This document shows, in pieces, positions 23,568 through 33,858 of a DNA stretch of 64,000 nt. The notes under the pieces were generated by a model. That model was not told the origin of the DNA. It worked only from the letters and a program-made list of their open reading frames with translations, and did not search any database. The position numbers and the translations under genes are program-made. The DNA comes from Lineolata rhizophorae (lineage: Eukaryota > Ascomycota > Dothideomycetes > Lineolatales > Lineolataceae): NCBI GenBank assembly GCA_010093515.1, contig MU001695.1, positions 212,157 through 276,156 on the forward strand, read 5' to 3'. The number at the start of each line of letters is the position of its first letter. Positions within the stretch are counted from its first letter, which is position 1.

Positions 23568-24394
23568 TCGTATGAGGACCGGAGTACAAGAGACGTGCGG
23601 GCAAAAAGCGCGGCCAAGTACCTACTAGGTACAAGGGTGGAGGGGCACGCCGGCGGAGCTTGACCCGCGACAAGGTGCTCGATGCGCGTCTACCAAGCTG
23701 AAGGCATTGTGAGGCAGTACGAGAGAAGTGGCAGAAAGCCGTGGCGGGGCTGAGGCGGGACAAGGAGAGATGGGAGCGCAAGAACAAGAAGATGGCGTGG
23801 GTTGCGCGTGGGTCAGCGGGCGAGAGAGAGGCTGGGGTGTTTGTGTGCAGCGATTGTTGTGGATGGCACGAACCGCGGCTCTGGCCAAAGCTTCCGCTCC
23901 GCGCGCCGCGCCAAGACCGCTTCTCGCTGGGCCCCACGGCAACCGCACCACGCACCGCTGCCAGCCGGCTTACTGCGTATTTACCGCGCCGCGGCGGCTG
24001 AACACAGCTGCTTCTCCTGCCATCTTGCTGTGCGCTTCATGTCCTTGGTTGCAAATGCCGACTTTTGATAATTGCTTTTATTTTTTGTCTTATCTTTGTT
24101 TTTTAATTTCCCCACACCGCTCGACAGCGTCCCTTGACTTCACAGAACGCTGGATTCGAGTATGGGAGTCAACGACAAATGCTGAAGCTCGAAGACGCGA
24201 CCCACTTGACTTCGTAAATTTTGTCCATGAGAGTCTGAATGAGCTGGCAAATCCTACCTAGCTATTTGATCTATCATCCGAAATGTCTCGCGCTCGTATT
24301 AAGACTTATGCGTTGGCTCATCAGCCTCTAACGCACTTAGAAAGCATCCATATGGTCCGTAATCTCTGCGCCTCGTCGGAGAGCGCAAAAATAT
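23568..24394. other. intergenic, DBF4 upstream region
   Basis: About 830 bases between DBF4 (5' side) and the 3' end of the dehydrogenase gene. It contains isolated CGCGT words at 23,685-23,689 and 23,805-23,809 but no ACGCGT. No coding region is supported. Confidence 0.55.
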
Positions 24395-25596
24395 CTAGAA
24401 CACGATCGCTCCGCCTGGTCTTTGTTAGCCAGGGCGGGGGCGCCAGGCAGCGCTGCCTAAAATACGTACCATCAACGACGATGTCCGATCCATTCATAAA
24501 GCTCCCGGCACCAGAGCACAGCAAAACCAAGGGACCCGTCAATTCTTGAGGGCTGCCCATTCTGCCCATTGGGTTGCGTTCGGCCCAACTCCGACGAGCT
24601 CGCTCGAGTCCTGGGCCTTCGTTCAGGATGGTGTCCATATATCCGGGACTAATGCTATTAACTCGAATGCCATAGCGGGCCCATTCCGCCGCCAGGCAGC
24701 TTTTAAGGCTAAGTATAGCTGCCTTGGAGACGTTGTACGACGCCTGTGGCTGCGGGAAGTTTACTCGATGACCGGATATTGCTGTTCAAAACAAGAAGTA
24801 AGACGGGGGACACGACCGGGACCAGGTGATATGAACCTACAAGCTATCATCACGATCGACCCTCCCGTTTGCTGGTCCGTCATTTGCCTGCATCCGTATG
24901 CGTAGGTGAGATCCCCAATTCCGGCGAAGCATCGGGACATGCTGAAATGTATGCTCGGGAACTGCCATGCTCGTTCACATACCTTGCTACGCCTTGGGCA
25001 CATAGGAAACTACCAGTGGTGTTGATCTCGAGGACTCTTCGCCATTCCTCTGGGCTCATATCGGTTGCGTGCGTGCATCCAACTACGCCAGCAAAGCAGC
25101 AAAGGATATCCACGGAGCCCAATTCTGCAGCGACTTCCTCGACGACAGATTTGACGTTCTCGGCGTCCGTGGCATTCAAGCGCTTTGTGATTATTGTGGC
25201 GGACGGGAAGTCTAGCTTTAGGGCGCTGATTTGCTCGGCAGACTGATCCGGGTTAATGTCACATATTGCCAGCCCAGCAAGACCATGTTCGAGGAGAGCT
25301 CGAGCTCCCTCCAAAGCTAGAGTTCCAGCGCCCCCGGTGACTGTTCTGAAGTCAGGCCATGACGCAATTTTGTTCATGTCGAAATAAGATCAAGAGATAG
25401 AATCTTCAGCCGGAATGCAAGGCGTACTGATGGCGTTGCCCTCCACGGCAAAACGCATTTGTGCCCGGCCCTCTGCATTCAGATAGTGGGGGAATGGAGG
25501 CGGAGGCCCCGTCAGAGACGAGGCCGACCCATCGGATAGTTGCATCTCTGGCAGCTGGCGATTCACCAGCCCGTCTCGATCGTTGCTTTCTGGCAT
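24395..25596 (-). CDS. short-chain dehydrogenase/reductase, NAD(P)-dependent
   Basis: Five exons: 25428-25596, 24983-25340, 24841-24887, 24470-24781 and 24395-24414, with introns of 87, 95, 59 and 55 nt; the product is 301 aa. Every junction keeps frame and restores family motifs: the cofactor loop IITGGAGTLALEG across the first junction, MIASISGH (catalytic Ser) across the third, and the ending VVDGGAIVF across the fourth. The catalytic YNVSK, the NSISPGY block and the DIVVDGG block are all present. The cofactor loop lacks the standard TGxxxGxG third Gly, as in some sorbitol/sorbose-reductase-like fungal enzymes. The N-terminal 50 residues include a Pro run before the Rossmann fold. The substrate cannot be read from the sequence; a polyol or ketone reductase is the likely class. 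Confidence 0.88.
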
Positions 25597-26913
25597 GGCT
25601 AGATCGTAAGCCAATGAAAAGTGAGCAAAAGTTGAATGGAGCGCTGTTTCTATAGCTCTTCGTGATCTAAGGAGCAATTGAGAATCTAAAGCCCTTGAAA
25701 TGAGAAATCTTCGCGGGAAAACTAGATCCGGGTATCCAACAAGGACGCCAGTCATCGTGAGTTCGGCCAGTCGGGGCGGGCCCGGGATATTGTTAGTGAG
25801 ACATCGGCTAAGCCTGAAGAGGGTCTAGCGTCCCGCACCGACCCCTCAACGCTTAAAAGCATTTTTCTTCCTTCACGACATGGAGCGTCCTTGTCATCGC
25901 GATGCTACTTTGTGGTCACAGTCGTCCACTTGGACTCAGACGGTTGTCAAAAGCCTCTGATACAATCCACCGCCACTATGAATAGGCTATAACTTCATTG
26001 ATGTCTGCAGCCACGGAGTAAGGTATGTAACGCTCAGAATGGATGCGCCTGGTCTTGCGGCTAGGAGCTTCGCATGATGATCTTCTGTTAAAATCCCATC
26101 TGATCCACAGTGATTAAGACTATACCTCTTACCTCTAATCATCCACATCTGATGCCCTCCGTACCTTATTGGATGTCCAGTGGAGCGTTGTGGTATTCTG
26201 CTAACGTGGAAACAGAGCCTTAGGTATAGCACGTACGGAGCCTCCCAGTCTATAGTTGTGATATTCCGTATACCTAATTATACGTGCATTTTTACTCCGT
26301 ATAGTGCCGTTGCCAATTGAGACTCTCTCGTTACGTTTTCTTCGCCTTTTTTTTTTTTTCTGAATTGAACTGATCTCCATAGTAATCCCCGGTGTGATTT
26401 TGGATGACGCATAGCTAAGGAAGGCCGCCGGCCGCAATCATAGGACTGCAATCTTTAGGGAGGTATACTAATTGATGCCTGTAAAGTTGTTGAAATTGAC
26501 CGGGGAGAGCATCTTCAGCTGAAATAATCGTTCGGGTAAGGCCCATTGGCCTAAGACTACTATTTGAAGCACATTCCTTCATGCAGGAATGGCATGCCTA
26601 CTTGCAGTCAGACGCGCCATACTTTGCACCTGTTGTCAAGTGTAGGGCGTTTTGTAATTGCTTGTACTATAATGTATTTCAACCGCCGATCCGGCCGCCC
26701 TGACGTTTACGATGGACGGATTCTCGAGGTACACGATTCCCTGAGTCATTGTGATAAGTCGCTAGGGTAGTTGTTGGGCCACGGTGCTAAAATAAATAGC
26801 ACCGGTCGTCCGCGATGAGATGAGGCTAGAAACAAGTCTTCACTCAATGCCAATACTTCCAATTCATCCACCATTCAACTAGGCAAATTAGGCCATCTCA
26901 TCCTCACTATACA
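25597..26913. other. intergenic between divergent genes
   Basis: About 1.3 kb between the divergent dehydrogenase and GNAT genes, fairly AT-rich in 25,970-26,700, with a T tract at about 26,347-26,360. No coding region is supported. It contains one perfect short hairpin (listed separately). Confidence 0.55.
26782..26804. repeat. 7-bp perfect hairpin
   Basis: CGGTGCT at 26,782-26,788 and AGCACCG at 26,798-26,804 are exact reverse complements around the 9-base AT-only loop AAAATAAAT. It lies about 110 bases before the GNAT start codon, so it could be in the promoter or the 5' leader. It may equally be chance. Confidence 0.4.
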
Positions 26914-27408
26914 ATGCCCCTACGTCGCATGTGGGTGTACACCCACGATGGCCAAGAATACATCGTCTCAAACATAGCGAAGGACATCTCACATGGGTTC
27001 GTCCAATCCGCTTTTGGCACCTCAGCCATGGATTGGGCAAACCCACTTGCTCCCGAGGATTTCCAAACCATGCTCGACAATTCATGCGTCTTCGGCCTCC
27101 TCAGGAAGACTTCGGATTCGTCGTCCTCGACCACCCAAATCGGCATCGCTCGGCTCATAACTGACTACGTGACGCTCGCCTACGTCACAGACGTCTACAT
27201 TGACCCGGAATATCAAGGACGCGGCCTGGCTTGCTTTATGATGAGCTGCTGTCGAGACGTTATTGGTGCTATGCCGGCTGTTCGAGGTACGATGCTATGT
27301 ACGAGCAGAGATGCGCTGATACCATTCTACGAGAGGGAATTGGGCGTAAGGGTCCATCCGCAAGGGGAGAATGGCTTTTCGATTCTGATTACGCCGAGGA
27401 ACCATTGA
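26914..27408 (+). CDS. GNAT-family N-acetyltransferase
   Basis: Single-exon gene of 164 aa, the usual size of a stand-alone GNAT enzyme that transfers acetyl from acetyl-CoA to an amine. Motif A is visible as VTDVYIDPEYQGRGLACFM with the QGRGLA pyrophosphate-binding loop (Q-x-x-G-x-A) at about residues 109-114. A preceding strand reads GIARLITDYVTLAY. The C-terminal half contains the MLCTSRDALIPFYERELG block, in which the Tyr is the usual catalytic or CoA-contacting position of the family. The ATG at 26,914 follows a good context (CACTATACAATG). There is no targeting signal. The acceptor substrate is unknown. The stop lies only 87 bases from the MAK5 stop on the other strand, so the 3' ends probably overlap. 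Confidence 0.85.
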   Translation: MPLRRMWVYTHDGQEYIVSNIAKDISHGFVQSAFGTSAMDWANPLAPEDFQTMLDNSCVFGLLRKTSDSSSSTTQIGIARLITDYVTLAYVTDVYIDPEYQGRGLACFMMSCCRDVIGAMPAVRGTMLCTSRDALIPFYERELGVRVHPQGENGFSILITPRNH

Positions 27409-27495
27409 GTATCGTAATTTAAGCGTACCTATATAGATATTCTGACACAGCTTTGTGCCTTTGTCACCTATCCAATACTACGCTCCAACTTTTTT

Positions 27496-29865
27496 CTAGT
27501 CCTCAAACCCCTGAATCCCGGGCATTGTGCCTAAGAAATCTGCATTTGCAACTCCCTTGAGCAACGCATCGACATCCAAGCCTCCGCCCGTCAGGTACTT
27601 TTCGCTGACTCCAATGTTTACTTTCTGGGAGAGCAGACCCCTTAGCTCTGCCCTTAGAGCCTGTACCTCTGATTTGCTCAAATTCCTTGCCTCGCGCTCC
27701 GACCTCCTCCTGGCGATACCACGCCCACGACGACCAATTGCCGCCTTTTCCATTTCCTCGCTATCATAATCAACGCCCAGGTCCTCCGCAGCAGCCTTGA
27801 AAATGTCGTCATCGTTGTTCTTCTTTTCCTTCGCGATAGCGGTATCCGCAATCTTCTTTGCCAGCGTGACGCGAGGCTTCAATTTAGCAACGACGCGCCG
27901 GTCCATGTCGAGGGATTGGATGAAATGGCTTCTTTTCGAGCTTCCTTCGGAATGCGACGCATGAACCTTTGCAACCAGCCGTCGGACTCCGACGACCTCC
28001 TCGGGGGAGCAAAGGATGATACTGGTGCCGATATTTTCCACTCGCGCCGTACGGCCTGACCGATGGATGTACATGTCCGCAGCGCGCGGAAGGTGGTAGT
28101 GGAGGACGAGTTCGACATTGGGAATATCAAGACCTCTCGCGGCGACGTCGGTGGCTACTAGAATTGAGCCGGGCTGGCTACTAAACCTCTCGATGGAGCG
28201 TAGTCGTGCCTTTTGTGGCATATGAGAATGCAACGCGTGTGTTCGCAGGTTGAGATTCTGAAGATACGGGACCAGCCGACGGACTGCGGATATGGAATTG
28301 GTAAAAACAAGTGTTCGCGCATTCGGGTAATATAGCAACAAGGCGTAAAGATACAAATCCTAGGGATAGTTAGTAATGACCATTAAATAGCACAATGGCC
28401 TATCGTGTCATACCTTTTCTATTCCGCCGCATTCGATGATGCCCTCTCTAAGGCCTTGAGCCATTTGCTTCACAGGGTTGATGTCGATAAATTTTGGCTT
28501 CGATTCCCGGAATTTGAGTCTCGCGAGGAGATACTCCAATGACTCTTTCTTGCTTGGAAGCTCGTTTCTAGGCTTCCACTTGCCTGCTAATCGCTGATGC
28601 ATGTCCTTATGAAGCGTAGCGGAGAAAACCAGCGTCTGCCTAATTAATGATTGCTTATTTTCTACGGCTTCTTCATCTTCGTCATTTTCCGTTACCCGGT
28701 CCAAAGCGTTGATAATCTCGTCGAATTCTTTGAAATGACCATCGCTGAGTAGGCGGTCCGCCTCGTCGATGACTAGATATTTCACTTTCTGAAGCCAGGC
28801 GATTATGTCCCGATCTTGGCTTAGAACTTCCCAAAGCCTTCCAGGCGTTCCAATAATGACATTAGCGTTTTTGAGGAGACGTTGCTGTTTCTGAACGGAC
28901 AAGCCACCCGTGAGTGTGGCTAAGGATGGCCCCACGAAACCGGCATTGGAAAACAGCGCCGAAAGATGTGCCGTTATTTGATGCGCAAGTTCACGGGTTG
29001 GTGACATTATCAATGCCAATGGAGGAGGCTTGTCCACGGAGATGGAGTTCGGTCGTTGGCGCAACCGTGTCTCCTGAAGATAGAACTCCAACAAAGGAAT
29101 CCCATATGCGAGCGTCTTTCCGGACCCGGTAGCAGCTTTTCCTATTGTGTCATGCCCTGAAAGGATTTCCAAAATTGCAGTTGATTGGATCGGCGTCGGT
29201 CGAGCAAACTTTAGCTTCGATAGAGAGGAAAGTGTCTCATTGGAAAGGTTAAGCTCATTCCAGGCCGACATGTCGATTTCTTCATCATCCGAGTCCCGGA
29301 GGAGAACGTCGAACGATAGATTTCTAGATATGAAACCCAAATCGTCTTTTGCCTTCATTTTGTGGCTCCCGTTTGACTTTGAAGTCTTGCTACCACAGTC
29401 TACCGCATTGTTGTCGCTAAACCCTTCCCATTCCTCTTCGTCGGACAGCTCCTCCTCGTGCTGGACAGGGTCTTGTTCAAGAACCATAGGCTCTTCGCTC
29501 TGACTAATGTTGCTAGTTGGAAGTTCTTCGCTTTGAGAGCTCTTCCCTTGCGCCTTTGCTTTCTCATGGCTCGGGGCCACTTGGCGGAAAGCCACTTTTC
29601 CACCCTCAGGATCCTTCACGATGTCCACCCCGGAAGCTTCCTCAAGACCAAAGAAACCCTCAAAATCGTCCAGTCGGCCCTGAACCGACACCTCTGTCCA
29701 ACTGAGATCGTCTGGGCGGACATTGCGCCCGGGACTTAAGATTTCCGCCTTTGAGCTTGAATTGGCAGTCCTAGACGCGAGTTTTTGCTGCTTCCCAGGT
29801 TTCATCGCAGTACGATGGGGCGGCCGCGGTCGCTTCTTTGAAGTAGTATCGTGAGTTGGCGCCAT
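27496..29865 (-). CDS. MAK5: ATP-dependent DEAD-box RNA helicase Mak5
   Basis: Nucleolar RNA helicase needed for 60S ribosomal subunit assembly. Exons are 28414-29865 and 27496-28359, joined across a 54-nt intron with the textbook branch TACTAAC; the product is 771 aa, the normal Mak5 size. Order of motifs: basic N-terminus, the Mak5-typical SWTEVSVQGRLDDFEGFFGL, an acidic region, Q motif ending RPTPIQ, Walker A ATGSGKT (about 240-247), PTRELAHQ, TPGR, DEAD (about 363-366), SAT, then after the junction TLVFTNS, LVATDVAARGLDIPNVELV and HRSGRTAR. The long insert between SAT and the helicase C domain is also typical of Mak5/DDX24. It shares a 242-bp promoter with TRM7. Confidence 0.95.
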
Positions 29866-30107
29866 TGTCGTGTGTGTCGTGATTGCGCTGATGTCGTAGA
29901 TCGCGACGCGAAATTTTGAGAAGCTCCAAATTTTTGTAGGTGTGGCGGTGATCGGAAATCTTGGCTCGCGAGCTCGGTGTGGCTCATTCGCTAGGTGGTG
30001 CTAGGTAGTCTGCTGAGAAAGCCACCACCAGAAAACCTTCCCTCACGCGCGCTGCTCAAGAACAGAACCTTTTCATCCACTACCGCATCGGCTCGCAGAA
30101 TCCTGCC
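29866..30107. promoter_or_regulatory. bidirectional promoter MAK5/TRM7
   Basis: Only 242 bases separate the two start codons. The space must carry both promoters and both 5' leaders. Two isolated ACGCG words (29,906-29,910 and about 30,045) are present; no TATA box is seen. Both genes act in translation (ribosome assembly and tRNA modification), so shared control is plausible. Confidence 0.65.
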
Positions 30108-31241
30108 ATGGGCCGATCCTCGAAAGATAAGCGCGATGCGTACTATCGCCTAGCAAAGGAGCAGGGATGGCGGGCTCGCAGCGCCTACAAGCTCTTGCAG
30201 CTCGACGAGGAGTTCAACCTCTTCGAAGGTGTCACGCGAGTGGTGGATCTTTGCGCTGCTCCAGGTAGCTGGAGCCAGGTTTTGTCTCGGGTCTTGATTA
30301 AAGGCGAAAAGTTTGGTCGAGCGGGGTGGGAGGAGAAGCAGCAGCAGGATATGGCTGCCGTTCTAGGAGTTCCAAAGGGCAAGGCTCCGCATGAGGCGGC
30401 TGGCTCCCTTACTATGGAAGAAGGGGCGAAGGAACCAGCTGAAGGCCGCGGAAAAGATATCAAGATTGTTGCAGTTGATTTGCAGCCAATGAGTCCCCTC
30501 GAAGGTATCACGACGCTACGCGCGGACATAACTCATCCGTCCACTGTGCCTTTGCTTCTCAAAGCGCTGGATCCGGAAACATTCGACCCGTCGTCGACAT
30601 CTGCATCTCACCCAGTTAATCTTGTCCTGTCTGACGGAGCTCCAGACGTTACTGGCCTCCATGATCTCGACATTTATATCCAATCCCAGCTTCTCTGGGC
30701 GGCACTCAACTTAGCCCTATGCGTACTGAAACCTGGCGGCAAGTTCGTTGCTAAGATCTTCCGTGGAAAGGATGTGGACCTCTTGTACGCGCAGCTCAAA
30801 GTCGTCTTTGAACGGGTGACTGTTGCAAAGCCTCGGTCAAGTCGTGCTAGCAGCATCGAGGCCTTCATTGTTTGCGAAGGGTTTTATCCCCCCAAAGGGT
30901 TCATCGCCAGCCTTCAGAATCCGACGTGGACGGAGGAACTGCTCACTTCTAAGTCGTCACAAGCAGCCAAAAATAACGAGGGCGAGAGGCAACTTCGCAA
31001 GGACGGTATCACGGAATTGCATCTTCCACCGGACCCGTGCGAAGCTCGATCTGCTCGCTGGATTGCGCCATTTCTTGCATGCGGGGATCTGTCTGCCTAT
31101 GACGCCGACGCTACTTATCACTTGCCCAAAGACAGGAAAAGCCTCGAGCCTGTTCAGCCACCCACTGCTCCTCCGTACAAACGAGCTCTAGAAATGCGGA
31201 GAGCGGCCGGAGGTGCTTACGGAAAGACGAAGAAGATATGA
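30108..31241 (+). CDS. TRM7: tRNA 2'-O-methyltransferase Trm7 (FtsJ/RrmJ family)
   Basis: Methylates the 2'-O-ribose at anticodon-loop positions 32 and 34 of several tRNAs in the cytoplasm, with partner proteins in yeast. Single exon, 377 aa. The start [20 protein letters not shown] is the family N-terminus. The K-D-K-E catalytic set is visible: Lys28 in SAYKLL, Asp in [10 protein letters not shown], Lys in [11 protein letters not shown], and Glu in SSIEAFIVC. The SAM-binding loop is [16 protein letters not shown] polar insert of about 50 residues (roughly 67-120, between LIKGEK and [11 protein letters not shown]) makes it longer than the yeast enzyme. The C-terminal tail after FYPPKGF is variable. 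It shares a promoter with MAK5 and converges on the transhydrogenase gene, 120 bases between stops. Confidence 0.95.
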   Translation: MGRSSKDKRDAYYRLAKEQGWRARSAYKLLQLDEEFNLFEGVTRVVDLCAAPGSWSQVLSRVLIKGEKFGRAGWEEKQQQDMAAVLGVPKGKAPHEAAGSLTMEEGAKEPAEGRGKDIKIVAVDLQPMSPLEGITTLRADITHPSTVPLLLKALDPETFDPSSTSASHPVNLVLSDGAPDVTGLHDLDIYIQSQLLWAALNLALCVLKPGGKFVAKIFRGKDVDLLYAQLKVVFERVTVAKPRSSRASSIEAFIVCEGFYPPKGFIASLQNPTWTEELLTSKSSQAAKNNEGERQLRKDGITELHLPPDPCEARSARWIAPFLACGDLSAYDADATYHLPKDRKSLEPVQPPTAPPYKRALEMRRAAGGAYGKTKKI

Positions 31242-31361
31242 ACTAAAAATCTGGGCCTATCCAGTAACGAAATTCCTTGGAGCCTTATATTTTCAAAAGA
31301 TTTAGAACGTGAAAATTTTTTAAAAATGAAAAGCGTCGGAAACAGCGAACTATACGCAATT

Positions 31362-32980
31362 TTAATATTCCAACGCTTCCTCAAATAGATCACGGAGTTG
31401 CTCCCGTTCAGCTTCTACATTTTGCATTTCCAGACTCGGTGCCAGCATCAGCACACGCGCTTGTGGGATAGTGCCCTCGACAAGCATATCGATATGGCCG
31501 GAGTTGAAGCCGAGCTGCTTCAACCCCCGCGGCTGGTCACCCAACTTGACCAGAAAGTCGGCCAGTGCCTCTGATAGGATCTCACCGGCGCTCTCCTTCT
31601 TCACGTTGGAGATATCAACTCCGAAGGCCTCTGCCGCCGCCAAATGGCGTTCGGGATTGCTCGCGCCGGTAAATTTAAAGACCGCAGGGGCCGTAACGGC
31701 GACACTCACTCCATGCGGGATCAGCGCATTCTCCACTTGGTACCCGGGGTGCTTGTATCCGGGGTTCTGGCCGCTGATCGGATAGCTCATGCCGTGGCAG
31801 AGGTGGACGCCCGCATTGCCAAAACCCACGCCTGCCAGCGTCGCTGCCAATAGCATCTGGCTCTGGGCCTCGAAGTCATCGGGATCCTTGACCGCCCGAG
31901 GAAGGTATTCAACCGTGCTCTTCAACGCCTGGAGACTGAAGATATCCGAGATGGGGTTAGCGCCCTGGTAGGCGGGGCGGTTGATTGGGTTAGTTGGACG
32001 GGGCACGCGCTCATTAAAAGGAATGGCGGTCCACGACTCGAGGCTGTGGCACAGTACGTCGAGCCCGGAAGAAGCGTGCACGGCCGATGGCATAGTACGT
32101 GTGTTCAACGGGTCACATATCCCAAGCGTCGGTTTTAGCGCTCGGTGGGCGATCCCCGTCTTCGCGCGCTTGGCAACAAGATCGAAGATTGCGGTGCCCG
32201 TAGTTTCTGATCCGGTACCAGCGGTTGTGGGCACGGCAACGAGGGGCAATAGAGGCTTTGTTATCGGCTTACCCAAGCCTAACGGTGCATTAACGAAATC
32301 GAGAAAGTCCGCCTCTGTTTCAATCGTCAGTACAACCAATTGGCAACTTCCCTTGGTGCAATTCTCTCTACCTTGGAAGCAGGTGTATAGGTTCATTAGC
32401 TTAGCTGTGTCGATCACTGATCCACCGCCTACGGCTAAAAATGCATCGGGCTGGTACGGTTTTGCCGCATCGATCGCTTCCTTGATCCTTATGATTGATC
32501 AGCTAAGGCCCTGAGAGCTCAAAATCAGGATAGACGCATAGGGAAAGGAGCAACGTACGAGCTGTCTTTGGGCTCCACTCTCACTCCGTCGTATATTTCG
32601 TAATTGACGCCCTCCGCCTCCAGCCCTTCAATCACCCGCGTCATTGCCCCCAGTTTAGACACATTCCCGTCCGTCACGACCATAACCTTCTTGGCGCCTA
32701 AGTTCTTCATGTCCATACCCACCTCCGCGGTGCAGCCGGGCCCGAAGCGAATGCTCGACGCCGCCATCTCGAAGGCGTATTCCTTCTGCCGCGTTGCGTC
32801 CAACGGCGTGGCCAGGCGCCTCTTTTGCGAGCGGGCACTGGGCAGGGCATGGTGATGAGGCCCGTGAGCGCCCGGATTGGAATGACACGGGCAGCTTGGC
32901 GGGTGCGTGAATTGGACGGTGCGGAGCAGCGAAGTCGCTCTCGCGGCCCTTGTGCTAGCGATGCGTATTCCCGGAGCCAT
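31362..32980 (-). CDS. hydroxyacid-oxoacid transhydrogenase (ADHFE1/HOT type), mitochondrial
   Basis: Iron-type alcohol dehydrogenase family enzyme that oxidises 4-hydroxybutyrate to succinate semialdehyde while reducing 2-oxoglutarate. Exons are 32559-32980, 32372-32487 and 31362-32314; the product is 496 aa. The second intron (57 nt, 32315-32371) has no stop and is a multiple of three, so the frame stays open if it is ignored; removing it gives CFQEADFLDFVNAPLG, the family sequence. The start at 32,980 opens an Arg/Ser-rich presequence of about 65 residues, consistent with mitochondrial import. Other motifs: SSIRFGPGCTAEVG, GGGSVID (about 161-167), VPTTAGTGSETTG, and the metal-binding GLDVLCHSLES and GVHLCHGMSYPI. 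Mitochondrial placement is inferred from the presequence and the family. Confidence 0.93.
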
Positions 32981-33858
32981 TGCCACTTGCAGAATGAGAC
33001 GAACGCACTCAGAAATGGACGCGACGGTAAAAGGCAGGCTCAGCGGAGAGTCTTTCAAAAGCCGTCCACGACACGTCCGGTTTAATACTGTTATATTGGA
33101 AGCCTTGCTCTCTCGGCGGAGTAGCTTACGCTTCTCCGGCCGAGGTAAGGTACGGGCGCAGAGCAACGAGTGGGGAGCATTTGCGGGGCCGCTGGCGTCG
33201 ATGAACCGAGAGCGATTCGCCAATCAGAGCGGGCGTGGCCCGGACTAGAGGATGCGTGATGTCACTAGCGGGGACCGGCATGTACTACGTAGATCCCGGG
33301 CCACGTGCTCACGCGGAGGGTCCTCTTGTAGGCTAGATAACTCACGACTGGAGCTCAATTCAGGGGTGTTGAAGGATAACACCACAAGTTCCAGACTCAA
33401 CAGACTGCTAAAGTGGAAATATGAACTAATAGAATTTATGGGCAACCATAAAAGCAATGAAAGGACGAACAAACCAATATGAAGGACAGAGCATTCCACC
33501 CGCCGTCCTATATCTGAAAGCCATTGGTCAAATTTTCTACGGGCCCCTCTCCGACAACGCTATCTCTTCTCTAACCTATCTGGAACGCACAACTCCTAGC
33601 CCAAGCAAGACATGCATCTAAAGTACTAACCAAGCAAGTGGATCCGCAACCACCTCGTGAAGCATGTCTTGCTGCGTATATAGGGGCAACACCCGGTGAA
33701 CGCCTGGGGTACACCCAGGCCGCCGCAAACAAAAGTATAGGAAACCAGCTATTCCTGTTACCACCCTCTGATACGGCCATGATACTTTTGCGCTCCATCT
33801 AGTTATTCATCCGCACCGCAATTGCCGTGCCTAATAGCCTCGGACAGCGTCCGCCTCC
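32981..33858. other. intergenic with hairpins
   Basis: About 880 bases between the transhydrogenase start and the ArfGAP stop; the left part presumably holds the transhydrogenase promoter. No coding region is supported. Two exact inverted repeats at 33,604-33,720 are listed separately. Confidence 0.55.
33604..33720. repeat. pair of adjacent perfect inverted repeats
   Basis: AGCAAGACATGC at 33,604-33,615 pairs exactly with GCATGTCTTGCT at 33,662-33,673 (12 bp, 46-base loop). Immediately after, GCCTGGG at 33,702-33,708 pairs exactly with CCCAGGC at 33,714-33,720 (7 bp, 5-base loop). Together they could form a two-stem structure in a transcript or be operator-like sites. No known RNA family was recognised. 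Confidence 0.5.

Noticed and set aside
32315-32371. Segment QGRENCTKGSCQLVVLTIE as coding
   Set aside because: It has all intron signals and is absent from the family; treated as an intron.
33604-33720. tRNA gene
   Set aside because: The stems do not form a cloverleaf, and no A-box or B-box-like sequence is present.
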